Source: an uncultured Parabacteroides sp. (lineage in GTDB: Bacteria > Bacteroidota > Bacteroidia > Bacteroidales > Tannerellaceae). Taken from it: a stretch of DNA of 64,000 nucleotides. The position numbers and the translations under genes are program-made. Positions 38,801 through 47,611 of this stretch are shown piece by piece. The first letter of the stretch is position 1; every line of letters begins with the position of its first letter. The notes under the pieces were generated by a model. The model worked only from the letters and a program-made list of their open reading frames with translations, ran no database searches and had not been told where the DNA came from. The stretch is taken from assembly GCA_949296075.1 (NCBI GenBank), contig CASFNG010000003.1, forward strand, positions 282,316 to 346,315, given 5' to 3'.

Positions 38801-40282
38801 ATGAGATACGATGTAATCATCATTGGCAGTGGATTGGGAGGATTGGAGTGCGCACGCTTGCTCGCCCAGGAAGGGATGTCCGTGCTCGTTTTAGAGCGAG
38901 GGAACCGGATCGGGGGCTGCCTTCAAAGCTATCCGCGCGACGGACTGTCGCTCGACACCGGTTTCCATTACGTGGGAGGCTTAGGCGAAGGGCAATCCTT
39001 ATATCCGGCCTTTAAACGATTGGGATTGATGGAACTTCCCTGGCAGCGATTGGATCCTTATTTCGACCGGATCACGATCGGGGATCGTTCTTTCGCGTTC
39101 GCCCAAGGATTCGAGGCGTTCGTGGATACCTTGGCCGCTGAATTTCCGGGCCGACGCTGCGCGTTAACAAAGTTCGCCACTTTGTTGAAAGAGGCAGGCG
39201 AGCGGCAATTCGAGGCCTTGAACCCACAAAATGATGATGCCTCTGCCTCTTTTCTTGATTCGATCGAGATCAACGCTTATCAATATTTGACGGAACTGTT
39301 CCAGGATCCGTTATTAGTGAACGTAATCTCGGGAACCTCCCTGAAAATGGAGTTACGAAAAGAATCGTTACCTCTATTTACCTTCCTGCATGGGAACAGC
39401 GGTTTTATCGAGAGTAGCTGGCGCTTGAAAGGGGATGGCGCCTTGATCGCGGAGACGCTGGAGCGGGGAATCCGGGAACAAGGGGGAGAAATTATCCGGA
39501 AGGCGGAAGTAATCGAGCTGGTGGAACAGGGCGGGACACTGACACGGGCGATATGCTCGAACGGGGAATCGTACGAGGGAAAGTTTTTCATCAGTGATAT
39601 TCATCCGGTCTTGACCTGTGGCTTGGTCAAACAAAGTGATCGGATCAAAAAGGTCTATCGCGACCGGATCGCCCGTTTGGAGAATACGTTCGGGATGTTC
39701 ACGGTCTCACTTTGTCTCCGTCCGGGGGTGCTACGCTATTTCAACTGGAACCAATACGTTTACACGGACACGGATGTATGGTCGTTCTATCAAGATCATA
39801 CGGAAGATGCAGGCGGCCTATTGATAAGCTGCCGGGTCCCGGAGGATGGAAGCGAGTACACCCGGCAAATCGATCTGCTGACCCCTATGCCGTGGAGCCG
39901 GTGTTTACGGTGGGAGCATACACGGGTCGGACGGCGAGGCGAGGAATATGAGGCTATGAAAAGAAGATGGGCGACATCATGCATCCTGCTCGCCGAACGG
40001 GTTATTCCCGGACTGCGCGATAGTATCTCCACCTATTACACGAGCACGCCGCTCACCTATCGCGATTATACCGCTACACCGGAGGGAAGCGCTTACGGGG
40101 CAAGGAAGAACTGCGAGCAACCATTGACCACTTTACTATCGACACGTACCCCAATCCCGAATCTGCTACTCACCGGACAAAGCCTGATGCTCCACGGTTT
40201 GCACGGCGTTACCATGACCGCTTTCCACACGTGCGCGGAAGTGCTTGGGAAAAAGCGTGTATGGGAGATGATTAAAAATTGA
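38801..40282 (+). CDS. FAD-dependent oxidoreductase, phytoene desaturase-like
   Basis: A 493-residue flavoprotein of the CrtI/CrtO-like family. The FAD-binding fold is at the N-terminus: YDVIIIGSGLGGLECARLLA (residues 3-22) and LVLERGNRIGGCLQSY near 33. The C-terminus carries the second FAD motif, PIPNLLLTGQSLMLHGLHGV near 455. Such enzymes desaturate, isomerise or saturate polyene chains. No carotenoid synthesis genes are adjacent, so the likely substrate is the acyl or polyene chain made by this cluster. It lies 12 bases after the dehydratase and six bases before the thioesterase. Confidence 0.82.
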   Translation: MRYDVIIIGSGLGGLECARLLAQEGMSVLVLERGNRIGGCLQSYPRDGLSLDTGFHYVGGLGEGQSLYPAFKRLGLMELPWQRLDPYFDRITIGDRSFAFAQGFEAFVDTLAAEFPGRRCALTKFATLLKEAGERQFEALNPQNDDASASFLDSIEINAYQYLTELFQDPLLVNVISGTSLKMELRKESLPLFTFLHGNSGFIESSWRLKGDGALIAETLERGIREQGGEIIRKAEVIELVEQGGTLTRAICSNGESYEGKFFISDIHPVLTCGLVKQSDRIKKVYRDRIARLENTFGMFTVSLCLRPGVLRYFNWNQYVYTDTDVWSFYQDHTEDAGGLLISCRVPEDGSEYTRQIDLLTPMPWSRCLRWEHTRVGRRGEEYEAMKRRWATSCILLAERVIPGLRDSISTYYTSTPLTYRDYTATPEGSAYGARKNCEQPLTTLLSTRTPIPNLLLTGQSLMLHGLHGVTMTAFHTCAEVLGKKRVWEMIKN

Positions 40283-40288
40283 ATAAAG

Positions 40289-40735
40289 ATGAAAGAGTTG
40301 AAAGATATATGCCATATACGGGTCAAGTTTAGCGAGATCGACTCGATGAGACGGGCATGGCATGGCTCATACGTAACCTATTTCGAGGATGGGCGCGAGT
40401 CATTCGGCAGGCATTTCCCCGGTATCGGGTATGCGGATATGCAGGCGTGTGGCATTTACGCGCCGATTTATGATATACATATCAAGTATTTCGCGCCGCT
40501 TGAGATCAACGACATGGCCGAGATCCATACGTATTACGATTATAAACCGGGAGCCCGGCTCGATTACAGCTATGAGATTTATCGGGAAAGCGATCATGTA
40601 TTGTGCGCCTCGGGGAGCACGGTGCAATTATTTATCGATCCGCAGGGGGATTTGATGCTCGACAAACCTGATTATTATCGAGATTGGCAGGAGAAATATT
40701 TGGGAGAGAGCATTTCGCGAGATGAAAGGAAATAA
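40289..40735 (+). CDS. Acyl-ACP/acyl-CoA thioesterase (4HBT hotdog type)
   Basis: A 148-residue hotdog protein of the YbgC/4-hydroxybenzoyl-CoA thioesterase group. The active-site region reads VKFSEIDSMRRAWHGSYVTYFEDGRESFG near residues 11-40, in the position of the usual DxDxxGHVNNxxY; the catalytic Asp is replaced by the EIDSMRRAWHG version common in Bacteroidetes. It would release the chain from the ACP or CoA. It follows the oxidoreductase by six bases and precedes the phosphatidyltransferase by 31. Confidence 0.8.
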   Translation: MKELKDICHIRVKFSEIDSMRRAWHGSYVTYFEDGRESFGRHFPGIGYADMQACGIYAPIYDIHIKYFAPLEINDMAEIHTYYDYKPGARLDYSYEIYRESDHVLCASGSTVQLFIDPQGDLMLDKPDYYRDWQEKYLGESISRDERK

Positions 40736-40766
40736 TGGAAATCTGAATCAAATCTGTGTTTGACTT

Positions 40767-41747
40767 ATGAAAGAGGAGATAAAATCCACTTACAAATCTA
40801 ACGATACGGAGGAATGGCTCGATCGGGTATGGACACGCCCGATCGGGTATCAATGGGCGCTATTTTTCAAACGCTTAGATATTCACCCCAACACGGTGAC
40901 GATCTTATCCATGATTATCGGGGCGAGTTCCGCTTTCTTCTTCGCTCACGGTTCTTACCGCACGGAAGGATGGGTTGGATTAGGGTATAACCTGATCGCC
41001 ATCTTACTGCTGGCGTGGGCCAATTTTTATGATAGCGCTGACGGGCAATTGGCTCGGATGACAGGGAAAAAGACCCGGTTAGGACGTATATTGGACGGCG
41101 CCGCCAGCGAAGTTTGGTTTATCCCGATCTATTTGGGGCTGGTTTACCGCCTTTATCAGCATCACGACTTGGAATTCCGGGTGTTAGGGATCGCGGATAA
41201 TCCACAAAATACGCTGATCCTGACGGGGATATTCTTCGCTGTCGTGCTCTATTCCGGCTTTGGTTGCCATAGCAGGCAATGCGGATTGGCTGATTATTAC
41301 AGGCAAATCCACCTTTTTTTCCTGAAAGGGGAAGCGGGAAGCGAATTAGACAACTCTGCCCAGCAGAAACAGATCTATGACAATACGCCCTGGGAGGGGA
41401 ATTTCCTTTGGAAAGCCTTCCTGAAGACCTACGTAGGCTATACCCGAAAGCAGGAGGCCCAGACACCTAACTTCCAACGTATGATGGCAGGATTACGGGC
41501 GAAGTATGGCTCTACGGAGCATATCCCGCAGGCATTCAGGGATCAGTTTAGGGCACGTTCGCTACCGCTGATGAAATGGACTAATATCCTTACGTTCAAT
41601 ACCCGGGCGATCGTATTGTATATCTCTTGTTTAGCCGATCTGCCGTGGTTCTATTTCTTCTTCGAGATCGTGGTCATGGGACTGCTCTGCCAATATATGC
41701 GCCGGGCGCACGAACGGTCTTGTAAGGAACTGGCGGAAGGCATCTGA
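40767..41747 (+). CDS. CDP-alcohol phosphatidyltransferase, paralogue A
   Basis: A 326-residue membrane protein with about six hydrophobic helices. The family motif reads DSADGQLAR (Asp89, Asp92, Gly93, Ala96, Arg97), eight residues, Gly106, Asp110. The expected fourth Asp (position 114) is Ser, with Glu115 next to it. The family transfers a phosphoalcohol from a CDP-alcohol to a lipid or alcohol acceptor. A C-terminal ~130-residue region (ADYYRQIHLFFLKGEAGSEL, FNTRAI) is shared with paralogue B at 58022-58927. It ends the fatty-acyl cluster, suggesting that the cluster product becomes part of, or receives, a phospholipid-type head group. The exact substrates are unknown. Confidence 0.82.
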   Translation: MKEEIKSTYKSNDTEEWLDRVWTRPIGYQWALFFKRLDIHPNTVTILSMIIGASSAFFFAHGSYRTEGWVGLGYNLIAILLLAWANFYDSADGQLARMTGKKTRLGRILDGAASEVWFIPIYLGLVYRLYQHHDLEFRVLGIADNPQNTLILTGIFFAVVLYSGFGCHSRQCGLADYYRQIHLFFLKGEAGSELDNSAQQKQIYDNTPWEGNFLWKAFLKTYVGYTRKQEAQTPNFQRMMAGLRAKYGSTEHIPQAFRDQFRARSLPLMKWTNILTFNTRAIVLYISCLADLPWFYFFFEIVVMGLLCQYMRRAHERSCKELAEGI

Positions 41748-41804
41748 TTCGGATTGACCCAATATCCATACATTTCAGGACACTTCAAGAGTATGAAAAT
41801 GACG

Positions 41805-41812
41805 TATTTTTG
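41805..41812 (+). promoter_or_regulatory. Probable -7 element of the DUF5686 gene
   Basis: TATTTTTG matches TAnnTTTG, 46 bases before the start codon, suggesting separate transcription from the cluster upstream. Confidence 0.5.
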
Positions 41813-41858
41813 CGATCGGGTTTGACAAGGTTCATCTATTAGAGAGTCGGATTTTAGC

Positions 41859-44417
41859 ATGAGGAGAGGGAAGTTTATCGGTTTATTGCTATCTTTGTTG
41901 TGCCTATGGGCAGTGGATGCCCAGAATACAAGGATAAAAGGGATCGTGAGTGACTCGATCACGGGGGAGACCTTACCATACGTATCACTTATCTTCAAGG
42001 GGACAACCATAGGAACCGCCTCCGATGAGGACGGTAATTTCTCTATCTCAACTTCTACCCCGGGAAAGATCCTGAGCGTATCCTATATCGGATATGACAC
42101 GAAAGAGATCCAGATCTCGAAAGGGAAAAGCTATAATCTGGACATCCGGTTGGTACCGAGTGGAATAAAACTGAACGAGGTAGTCGTTAAACCGAAAAGA
42201 GAGAAATATCGCAAGAAGGATAACCCGGCCGTGATTTTCATGAAGAAGGTCATCGCCTTACGGGAAAGTAACGATCCGCATAACCGGGATTTCTATCGAT
42301 ACGACCAATATAACAAGATGGTATTCGCCATGAATGATTACAAACCTAAGGTTCGTAAAGACGGGAAAACGGGCAAGTTCGACTTCTTGGAAGAGTTCAT
42401 TGACACATTGGATATTGGAACAACCATCCTCCCCGTATCGGAGAAGGAACGGTTGGAGACAGTCTATTTCAGGAAAGATCCAAAGGCTGAGAAACGGCTT
42501 ATCAGGGGAAGCAAGTCGTCCGGTATCGACGAGATCTTCTCTCGCGAGGGAATCCAGCAATTCTTGAATGAGGTATTTAAGGAGGTAGATATTTTCCAGA
42601 ACAACATACCTTTGTTCTTACAGCGGTTCGTGAGCCCTCTCTCCTCTTTCGGGCCTAATTTCTATAAATATTATTTGCTGGATACCTTAGATGTTAACGG
42701 ACAAAAATGCGTAGATTTAGGATTCGCTCCGTTCAACTCGGAGTCATTCGGGTTCACCGGTCATCTCTATGTGACGCTGGATTCCACCTTTTTCGTCCAA
42801 AAGGCTATCCTGAACGTGCCGAAAGACATCAATCTCAACTTCGTGTCTCACATGACTATCGAACAACAGTTCAAGCGTCTGCCGGATAATACCCGCTTAA
42901 TCACGAAAGACGACATCAATGTCAATTTCAAGTTGAGCGAAAAGGCGAAAGGTATGTATGCCCGACGTTTGAATATTTATAGCAATCATTCGTTCGAGGA
43001 GCCGGACACAGAACAAAGCAAGATCTTCCAAAACAGTGCGCCAGTCATAGCCTTGGCCGGCGCATACAAGCAAACGGAGGAGTTCTGGATGAACAATCGT
43101 CCGCCTGAGGCAGTCCGAAAGAATCCAAATTCGGTACAAAAGTTAATGGCCAAGCTGCGTTCTATTCCGGTGTTCTACGTAACCGAGAAGGTAGTGACAA
43201 TACTTGTCTCGGGATATGTTTCCACAAGCAAAGAACCCGAGAAGAATAAGTTCGAGTTCGGCCCGATGAACACGACCATCAGTGGCAACTCTATCGAAGG
43301 GGCTCGTTTCCGGGTGGGCGGAACCACGACTCCGGCCTTCAACAAGAACTGGTTCCTGGATGGTTACGCCGCCTATGGAACCAAAGACAGGAAAATGAAA
43401 TACGACGCTCTCATTGAGTATTCGTTCAACGATCGTAAGGAGTTTCGTAAGGAATTTCCTATGCACTCTCTCCGATTTGAATACATGTACGACATCAACA
43501 AACTGGGACAACAGTATATGTATACCAGCAAAGATAACGTTCTTTTGACGATTAGGCGCCAAAAGGATACAAGAGCCACCTATTTACGGAAAGCGGAACT
43601 GACCTATACCCATGAATATTACAACGGAATCTCGTATAACGCGATTTTACGGAATCGCCGTGAATACGGGACGGCTTATTCCGTTTTTGACCGGATCAAT
43701 GCGGATGGAAGCCTCACTCGGCTTGGGCATTACGACATGACCGAGCTGGAATTGAAGTTCCGTTACGGCAGGAACGAGAAATTCTACCAAACACGAAACA
43801 ACCGCATTCCTATAACCTACGACGCCTTGATCTTCAACTTCAGCCATGTAATGGCAAAGAAAGGCTTATTAGGTTCCTCATACGACTATCAACGTACGGA
43901 CATAGGTGTTCAGAAACGCTTCTGGTTCTCGGCATTCGGTTATGTGGATATTATCGCAAAAGCGGGAAAAGTATGGACGAAAGTCCCCTACCCGTTACTG
44001 ATCCTGCCCAATGCCAACCTCTCTTATACGATACAACCGGAGGCCTACACGAACATGAACGCGATGGAGTTCATCAACGATGAATACGCGTCCTGGGACA
44101 TCACCTACTATTTAAACGGAAATCTTCTCAATCGCATACCGCTTATCAAGAAGCTAAAGGCCAGGGAGGTATTCTGCTTCCGGGGATTATGGGGGCATTT
44201 GACGGACAAGAATAACCCGGCGAAGAACGGTGATGGCTTATTCCTTTTCCCTGAAGGATCCTACACGATGGGGAAAGCTCCCTATATGGAGGTAAGCGCC
44301 GGAGTTGAGAACATACTGAAATTCTTACGTCTGGATTATGTTTGGCGACTGAATTACCGGGATCATCCCGGAATCCAGACCAAAGGCGTGCGATGCACCA
44401 TGCGATTATCATTCTAA
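41859..44417 (+). CDS. DUF5686 outer-membrane protein with carboxypeptidase-like regulatory domain
   Basis: An 852-residue exported protein. A signal peptide (MRRGKFIGLLLSLLCLWAVDAQ) is followed by a carboxypeptidase regulatory-like beta-sandwich (TRIKGIVSDSITGETLPYVS to about residue 105) as in SusC-like proteins. The rest matches DUF5686, with many aromatic beta-strand segments and a final LNYRDHPGIQTKGVRCTMRLSF that fits a C-terminal outer-membrane barrel strand. It lacks a TonB box or plug, so it is not a SusC. Function is unknown; lipid or polysaccharide export has been suggested for such proteins only by position. It has its own -7 box. Confidence 0.85.
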   Translation: MRRGKFIGLLLSLLCLWAVDAQNTRIKGIVSDSITGETLPYVSLIFKGTTIGTASDEDGNFSISTSTPGKILSVSYIGYDTKEIQISKGKSYNLDIRLVPSGIKLNEVVVKPKREKYRKKDNPAVIFMKKVIALRESNDPHNRDFYRYDQYNKMVFAMNDYKPKVRKDGKTGKFDFLEEFIDTLDIGTTILPVSEKERLETVYFRKDPKAEKRLIRGSKSSGIDEIFSREGIQQFLNEVFKEVDIFQNNIPLFLQRFVSPLSSFGPNFYKYYLLDTLDVNGQKCVDLGFAPFNSESFGFTGHLYVTLDSTFFVQKAILNVPKDINLNFVSHMTIEQQFKRLPDNTRLITKDDINVNFKLSEKAKGMYARRLNIYSNHSFEEPDTEQSKIFQNSAPVIALAGAYKQTEEFWMNNRPPEAVRKNPNSVQKLMAKLRSIPVFYVTEKVVTILVSGYVSTSKEPEKNKFEFGPMNTTISGNSIEGARFRVGGTTTPAFNKNWFLDGYAAYGTKDRKMKYDALIEYSFNDRKEFRKEFPMHSLRFEYMYDINKLGQQYMYTSKDNVLLTIRRQKDTRATYLRKAELTYTHEYYNGISYNAILRNRREYGTAYSVFDRINADGSLTRLGHYDMTELELKFRYGRNEKFYQTRNNRIPITYDALIFNFSHVMAKKGLLGSSYDYQRTDIGVQKRFWFSAFGYVDIIAKAGKVWTKVPYPLLILPNANLSYTIQPEAYTNMNAMEFINDEYASWDITYYLNGNLLNRIPLIKKLKAREVFCFRGLWGHLTDKNNPAKNGDGLFLFPEGSYTMGKAPYMEVSAGVENILKFLRLDYVWRLNYRDHPGIQTKGVRCTMRLSF

Positions 44418-44483
44418 CAGGAGGAAAGAAAAACACGTCAATCGTAAATATCCCGCGAAAATATCCAATCCTTTCAACATAAA

Positions 44484-44531
44484 AGAGGTCAGGTGAGCTG
44501 GCAGACAAGCTCTCACCTGACCTCTTTTTTT
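44484..44531. terminator. Bidirectional terminator between DUF5686 and PhoH genes
   Basis: AGAGGTCAGGTGAG (44484-44497) pairs perfectly with CTCACCTGACCTCT (44512-44525), then seven T on the plus strand and four A before the stem serve the minus strand. Confidence 0.9.
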
Positions 44532-44547
44532 GTGTCTTATCCGCAGA

Positions 44548-45873
44548 TCACAAGAGATCGGAAGCCAACTCCGACAACTGGCTTCTCTCGCCCTTCACCA
44601 AATTGACATGCGCGAACAGATCCTGCCCCTTCATCTTATCGATCATGTATGCCAATCCATTGCTTTGCGCGTCGAGATAAGGAGAGTCTATCTGCTGAAT
44701 ATCCCCTGTAAACACCATTTTCGTCCCCTCTCCCGCACGAGTGATGATCGTCTTGATCTCGTGAGGAGTCAGGTTTTGCGCTTCATCGATGATGCAATAG
44801 GTCTCCGACAGGCTACGTCCCCGGATGAACGCCAGCGCCTCGATCACCAATTGGTTGTTCTTCTGCATATCATCGATCTTGCGGACGTCCGGGCTCCCCG
44901 GCGAGAACTGCGCCTTGATCACGTTCAGGTTATCGAACAACGGCTGCATATAGGGCGCCACCTTCTGTTTCTCATCTCCGGGAAGGAAACCAAGATCCTT
45001 GTTCGCCAAGGCTACGATCGGGCGCGCCAACAAGATCTGCTTGTAATGCCCCGACTGCTTCAAGGCGGAAGCCAGCGCCAGCAAGGTCTTCCCCGTGCCA
45101 GCCTTTCCCGTCAGCCCGACCAGCTTTATATCCGGGTCGTTCAGCACCTCGAAAGCGAAGCTCTGCTCCGCGTTGCGAGGCTGTATGCCAAAATTGGATT
45201 CCTTGCCCACCCTCTTGAACTTGTCGGTAAAGGGATTGAAACGGGTCAACACGCTATTACGGACACTTTTCAAGATGAAGCACTCATTCGGGGCCAATTT
45301 CGACTTGAAATCGAACGCATCCGCGTCCACCCCCTCCGGGGAGGCATAAATCTTGTCTATCAAATCGGGATCGATGCCCTCATACGTCTCCTGGGCACGC
45401 TCGAAAATATCCACGTTGACCACCTTGTCGGTGATGTAATCCTCCACGGGAATCCCGAGCGAACGGGCCTTCATGCGGAGATTCACGTCCTTGCTGACCA
45501 AGGTCGTCTTGGTCTTCGGATGTTTCTCGGCGATTGTCAGCGTACACGAGAGGATCCTATGATCCGGAGTCTTCTCCGGGAAAGAAAGCGCGATCTTATC
45601 CTGATACTTGTCGCCGGTCACGATATAAAGCGTCCCCTTGCCCGGGCCGAGCGACGCCCCTTTCAAGAAAAGATCGTTGCTGGTCAACTGGTCCAGCTCC
45701 CGCACGAACTCGCGGGCGTTGTAATTGATCTGCTCATTACCCTTCTTGAACTTGTCCAGCTCCTCCAGGACCACGATCGGCAGATAGATATCATTTTCCT
45801 GAAAGTTCTCGATACATTTATAGTCATGCAGAATGACATTCGTATCCAACACAAAATTTTTCTTCATACCCAT
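44548..45873 (-). CDS. PIN-PhoH fusion protein (PhoH2 type)
   Basis: A 441-residue cytoplasmic protein. An N-terminal PIN nuclease domain begins KNFVLDTNVILHDYKCIENF, with acidic metal residues also in LPIVVLEELDKFK; residues ~1-130. The C-terminal PhoH ATPase has Walker A GLTGKAGTGKTLLALAS near residue 248 and Walker B CIIDEAQNLTPHEIKTII near 350, ending FTGDIQQIDSPY. Such PhoH2 proteins act as RNA-unwinding nucleases or stress factors in other bacteria. It is convergent with DUF5686 across a strong terminator. Confidence 0.92.
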   Translation of the reverse strand: MGMKKNFVLDTNVILHDYKCIENFQENDIYLPIVVLEELDKFKKGNEQINYNAREFVRELDQLTSNDLFLKGASLGPGKGTLYIVTGDKYQDKIALSFPEKTPDHRILSCTLTIAEKHPKTKTTLVSKDVNLRMKARSLGIPVEDYITDKVVNVDIFERAQETYEGIDPDLIDKIYASPEGVDADAFDFKSKLAPNECFILKSVRNSVLTRFNPFTDKFKRVGKESNFGIQPRNAEQSFAFEVLNDPDIKLVGLTGKAGTGKTLLALASALKQSGHYKQILLARPIVALANKDLGFLPGDEKQKVAPYMQPLFDNLNVIKAQFSPGSPDVRKIDDMQKNNQLVIEALAFIRGRSLSETYCIIDEAQNLTPHEIKTIITRAGEGTKMVFTGDIQQIDSPYLDAQSNGLAYMIDKMKGQDLFAHVNLVKGERSQLSELASDLL

Positions 45874-45997
45874 AGCCTTTCGTTTTAATGATTATCGCCC
45901 TAATATAGGCAAAATCCGGATAAGATGAAATTTCATCTCGCTAAAAATAGTTATACGCATCCATATCCTCCACCATGACCGATTCGGGGAAAATAGC

Positions 45998-46005
45998 TAC
46001 TTTTG
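45998..46005 (+). promoter_or_regulatory. Probable -7 element of marC
   Basis: TACTTTTG matches TAnnTTTG, 33 bases before ATG 46039. An AGGAG box (46026-46030) sits at normal Shine-Dalgarno distance, unusual in this group. Confidence 0.55.
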
Positions 46006-46038
46006 AGACAAAATTCAAAAACCATAGGAGTAATCGGT

Positions 46039-46641
46039 ATGTTTTCAGATTTCAATTTCCAGCAAATGATTAGCGCCTTCATCGTCTTGTTCGCCGTGAT
46101 CGACATCATCGGCTCCATCCCTATCATCATCAGCCTGAAGGAAAAAGGGAAAGACGTTAACGCCATGAAGGCGACCTTGATCTCGTTTTGTCTGCTGTTA
46201 GGCTTCTTTTACGCAGGCGACATCATCCTGAGGCTCTTCCACGTAGACATCGAGTCGTTCGCCGTGGCGGGAGCCTTCGTCATCTTCCTCCTCTCCTTAG
46301 AGATGATCCTCGACATCGAGATCTTCAAGAACCAAGGGCCGATCAAGGAGGCCACCTTGGTCCCGCTCGTGTTCCCGCTGCTGGCCGGAGCCGGATCGTT
46401 CACCACCCTGTTGTCTCTCCGGGCTGAATATGCCAGCGTCAACATCATCATAGCGCTTATACTCAACATGATTTGGGTATATATCGTGGTACGCATGACC
46501 CACAAGATCGAGAACCTGCTCGGGAAAGGCGGGATTTATCTGATACGCAAGTTCTTCGGTATTATCCTATTGGCGATCTCCGTCAAGCTATTCATGAGCA
46601 ATATCACCTTATTGATGGAGCAGATCTCGTCAAACAGCTAA
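46039..46641 (+). CDS. MarC family integral membrane protein
   Basis: A 200-residue protein with six hydrophobic helices, from ATG 46039 (MFSDFNFQQMISAFIVLFAV). The family core DIIGSIPIIISLKEKG near residue 24 and PLVFPLLAGAGSFTTLLSL near 110 are clear. MarC proteins are inner-membrane transporters of unknown substrate; the old link to antibiotic resistance has been withdrawn. It is followed by a terminator, so it is a single gene. Confidence 0.93.
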   Translation: MFSDFNFQQMISAFIVLFAVIDIIGSIPIIISLKEKGKDVNAMKATLISFCLLLGFFYAGDIILRLFHVDIESFAVAGAFVIFLLSLEMILDIEIFKNQGPIKEATLVPLVFPLLAGAGSFTTLLSLRAEYASVNIIIALILNMIWVYIVVRMTHKIENLLGKGGIYLIRKFFGIILLAISVKLFMSNITLLMEQISSNS

Positions 46642-46661
46642 AACAATTTTCGACCATCCAC

Positions 46662-46696
46662 GCGCCTTTACGGTCCGGCCGAGAGGCGCTTTTTTT
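46662..46696 (+). terminator. Terminator of marC
   Basis: GCGCCT (46662-46667) pairs with AGGCGC (46684-46689), followed by seven T. Confidence 0.8.
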
Positions 46697-46716
46697 CACC
46701 TTTTAATCCAACGAAT

Positions 46717-47481
46717 ATGATAGCGATCCTATCTCCCGCCAAGACCATGACGGGACAGTCCCCAAAGAAGGCGCCCCGCGCCACCACGCCCCGCTTCCAG
46801 GCGGAGGCGAACGAGATAGCCTTGCGAATGGCAGGCCTCACGCCCGACGAGCTGCGGCGTGTCCTCAAGCTAAGCCCCAAGTTGGCGCTCGAATGCTTCC
46901 GGAAGTTCCAAGCGTTTCACGCCACGGACGAGCCTCCCCTCCCGGCCCTGCTCGCCTATACCGGTGTCGTGTTCAAGCACATCCGCCCGGCCGATTTCAC
47001 GGACGAGGATTTCCATTTCGCCCAGGATCACCTGCGTTTCGTATCCGGATGCTACGGGCTGCTTCGCCCGCTGGACGCGATAAAGCCCTACCGGATGGAG
47101 TTCGACGTGAAACTCCCCGAGATTAGCGAAGGCAACATATACGCTTTCTGGAAAGACCGGCAGACGGGCACCTTGATCGATGACGTACGGCAAGACGACG
47201 GGATCCTGCTGAACGTGGCCAGCTTAGACATCCAACCTGCCTTTCAGTGGAAAGAGGTGGAGCGATCCGTCAGGGTAATCACGCCGGAATTCAAGGTTTG
47301 GAAGAACGGCAAGGCGGAGACGATCGTCATTTACGCCAAGATGTGCCGGGGCGAGATGAGCCGCTTCCTCGTGAAAAACCGGTTATCCGACCCGGAATCG
47401 CTCAAGGGGTTCTCGTGGGAAGGATTCAGGTACAAGGAATCCATGTCGGACAGCGATAATTGGGTATTCCTGCAAGAGTAA
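46717..47481 (+). CDS. yaaA: Peroxide stress protein YaaA (DUF328)
   Basis: A 254-residue cytoplasmic protein. Family motifs are present: IAILSPAKTM at the N-terminus, TDEPPLPALLAYTGVVFKH near residue 70, LRFVSGCYGLLRPLDAIKPYRMEF near 108, and GYKESMS-like GFRYKESMSDSDNWVF at the end. YaaA lowers free iron under hydrogen peroxide stress and binds DNA in E. coli. It lies between terminators and is a single-gene unit. Confidence 0.93.
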   Translation: MIAILSPAKTMTGQSPKKAPRATTPRFQAEANEIALRMAGLTPDELRRVLKLSPKLALECFRKFQAFHATDEPPLPALLAYTGVVFKHIRPADFTDEDFHFAQDHLRFVSGCYGLLRPLDAIKPYRMEFDVKLPEISEGNIYAFWKDRQTGTLIDDVRQDDGILLNVASLDIQPAFQWKEVERSVRVITPEFKVWKNGKAETIVIYAKMCRGEMSRFLVKNRLSDPESLKGFSWEGFRYKESMSDSDNWVFLQE

Positions 47482-47513
47482 TCCTCTCTTGCCGATGTTT
47501 TCCGAAAACCTTC

Positions 47514-47546
47514 GCCCGGTATTTTTCAAAAGCCGGGCTATTTTTT
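47514..47546 (+). terminator. Terminator of yaaA
   Basis: GCCCGG (47514-47519) pairs with CCGGGC (47533-47538), followed by TATTTTTTC. Confidence 0.75.
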
Positions 47547-47580
47547 CAAAAAAAGTGAAGAGCAAAAAACGGAGAAATCG

Positions 47581-47588
47581 TATCTTCG
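47581..47588 (+). promoter_or_regulatory. Possible -7 element (TAnnTTCG variant) of the tricorn-like gene
   Basis: TATCTTCG lies 24 bases before the start codon. Confidence 0.4.
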
Positions 47589-47611
47589 CATAATTCCTAA
47601 AAATAAAAAAC

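Noticed and set aside
44530-45888. 452-codon plus-strand frame opposite the PhoH gene
   Set aside because: Shadow of the minus-strand PIN-PhoH gene, which has intact Walker motifs.
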